From contig JAJEEV010000042.1 in assembly GCA_022820805.1 (NCBI GenBank), positions 1 through 58,917 on the forward strand: 58,917 nt of DNA, read 5' to 3'. Within the stretch, counting starts at the first letter, position 1. Every line of letters begins with the position of its first letter. This DNA comes from Acidimicrobiia bacterium. GTDB taxonomy: Bacteria; Actinomycetota; Acidimicrobiia; Acidimicrobiales; Aldehydirespiratoraceae. Positions 58,778-58,917 of this stretch are shown here, in pieces. The position numbers were made by a program, and so were the translations under genes. The notes under the pieces were generated by a model. That model searched no databases, had not been told where the DNA came from, and saw only the letters and a program-made list of their open reading frames with translations.

Positions 58778-58917
58778 TGAACCGCCCTGGCTTTCTTGGA
58801 GGGTCGGTTTATTGGTTTCCAACCGTTTGTTGGTCGGGTCTTCGGGCAGCGTAGGCCGCCTCGAACTCTGTCGGCGGGACGTCGCCGAGATGGGTGTGCA
58901 GCCGCTGGTGGTTGTGC
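58778..58917 (-). mobile_element. End of an IS3-family insertion sequence (runs out of the window)
   Basis: TGAACCGCCCTGG at 58778-58790 resembles IS3-family terminal inverted repeats. Downstream, on the minus strand, the end of a transposase gene is read. The element inserted into the SLH/RCC1-like gene. The other end is beyond the window. Confidence 0.7.
58809..58917 (-). CDS. IS3-family transposase (OrfB), C-terminal end only
   Basis: 35 codons are visible, ending at TAA 58811-58809. They encode HNHQRLHTHLGDVPPTEFEA followed by AYAARRPDQQ, the usual end of an IS3-type DDE transposase (YNxxRPHxxLGxxPPxEF). The DDE domain itself is outside the window. Confidence 0.8.
   Translation of the reverse strand, partial: HNHQRLHTHLGDVPPTEFEAAYAARRPDQQTVGNQ

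Noticed and set aside
1..58917. tRNA, rRNA or replication origin
   Set aside because: No cloverleaf, conserved rRNA segment or DnaA-box cluster was recognised by eye; a covariance search would be needed to exclude it fully.

Overview
The window is a high-GC chromosomal segment from an actinobacterium. The reasons are a WhiB-type regulator, a mycobacterial-style AAA ATPase and VWA pair (here separated), GTG and CTG starts, many ATGA/GTGA gene overlaps and actinobacterial VapBC modules. I infer an acidimicrobial-type lineage, but that is an inference and no rRNA or marker tree is available here.

Layout. 0.2-9 kb is housekeeping: mreB, moaE, an extended SDR, a DUF2342 zincin-like protein, an MFS transporter, ppk1, tatA and whiB. 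9.2-22.4 kb holds the VWA protein and its probable AAA ATPase partner, separated by about 9.7 kb of SDR oxidoreductases, an NTF2-like protein, gene remnants, an Lrp-type regulator, a phytanoyl-CoA-dioxygenase/rhodanese fusion, a MaoC-type hydratase and a GH1-like protein. A GH2-like protein follows at 22.5-24.6 kb. Both glycosidase-like proteins have lost their catalytic glutamates.

24.7-39.1 kb is the centrepiece: a Rieske oxygenase locus whose parts match the N-demethylase set NdmA-E of caffeine-degrading Pseudomonas putida CBB5. It has two NdmD-like fusions (Rieske domain plus FMN/NAD/ferredoxin reductase), two GST-like NdmE homologues, two NdmC-like oxygenase subunits from which the Rieske ligand segment is missing, and three complete Rieske oxygenase alpha subunits. 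Two different types of adenine deaminase and two XRE-cupin regulators lie among them. The operator TGATAA-N7-TTATCA occurs twice, at the divergent regulator/ndmD-like promoter and at the second ndmC-like promoter. I infer a pathway that demethylates and then deaminates N-methylated purines. A tandem-fused purine/cytosine-type deaminase (46.8 kb) and a BMP-type (nucleoside) ABC transporter with an amidohydrolase (47.9-53.8 kb) fit the same theme.

39.2-46.7 kb holds a phospholipase-D-like protein, an AbiEi/Vsr-like protein, succinate dehydrogenase/fumarate reductase (sdhCAB, with a 48-bp coding minisatellite before sdhA) and a DUF368 polyprenyl-phosphate transporter. 53.9-56.2 kb holds three toxin-antitoxin-like modules with visible palindromic operators. 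The window ends in a 22-repeat RCC1-like surface protein gene whose 5' end is cut off by an IS3-family element running out of the window.

Two dispersed repeat families run through the segment. R1 is about 135 bp and sits mostly at gene 3' ends. P is a 53-56 bp imperfect palindrome, usually present as two tandem copies about 70 bp apart; in one copy the stem sequence has changed on both arms. No tRNA, rRNA, CRISPR array or recognised riboswitch was seen.
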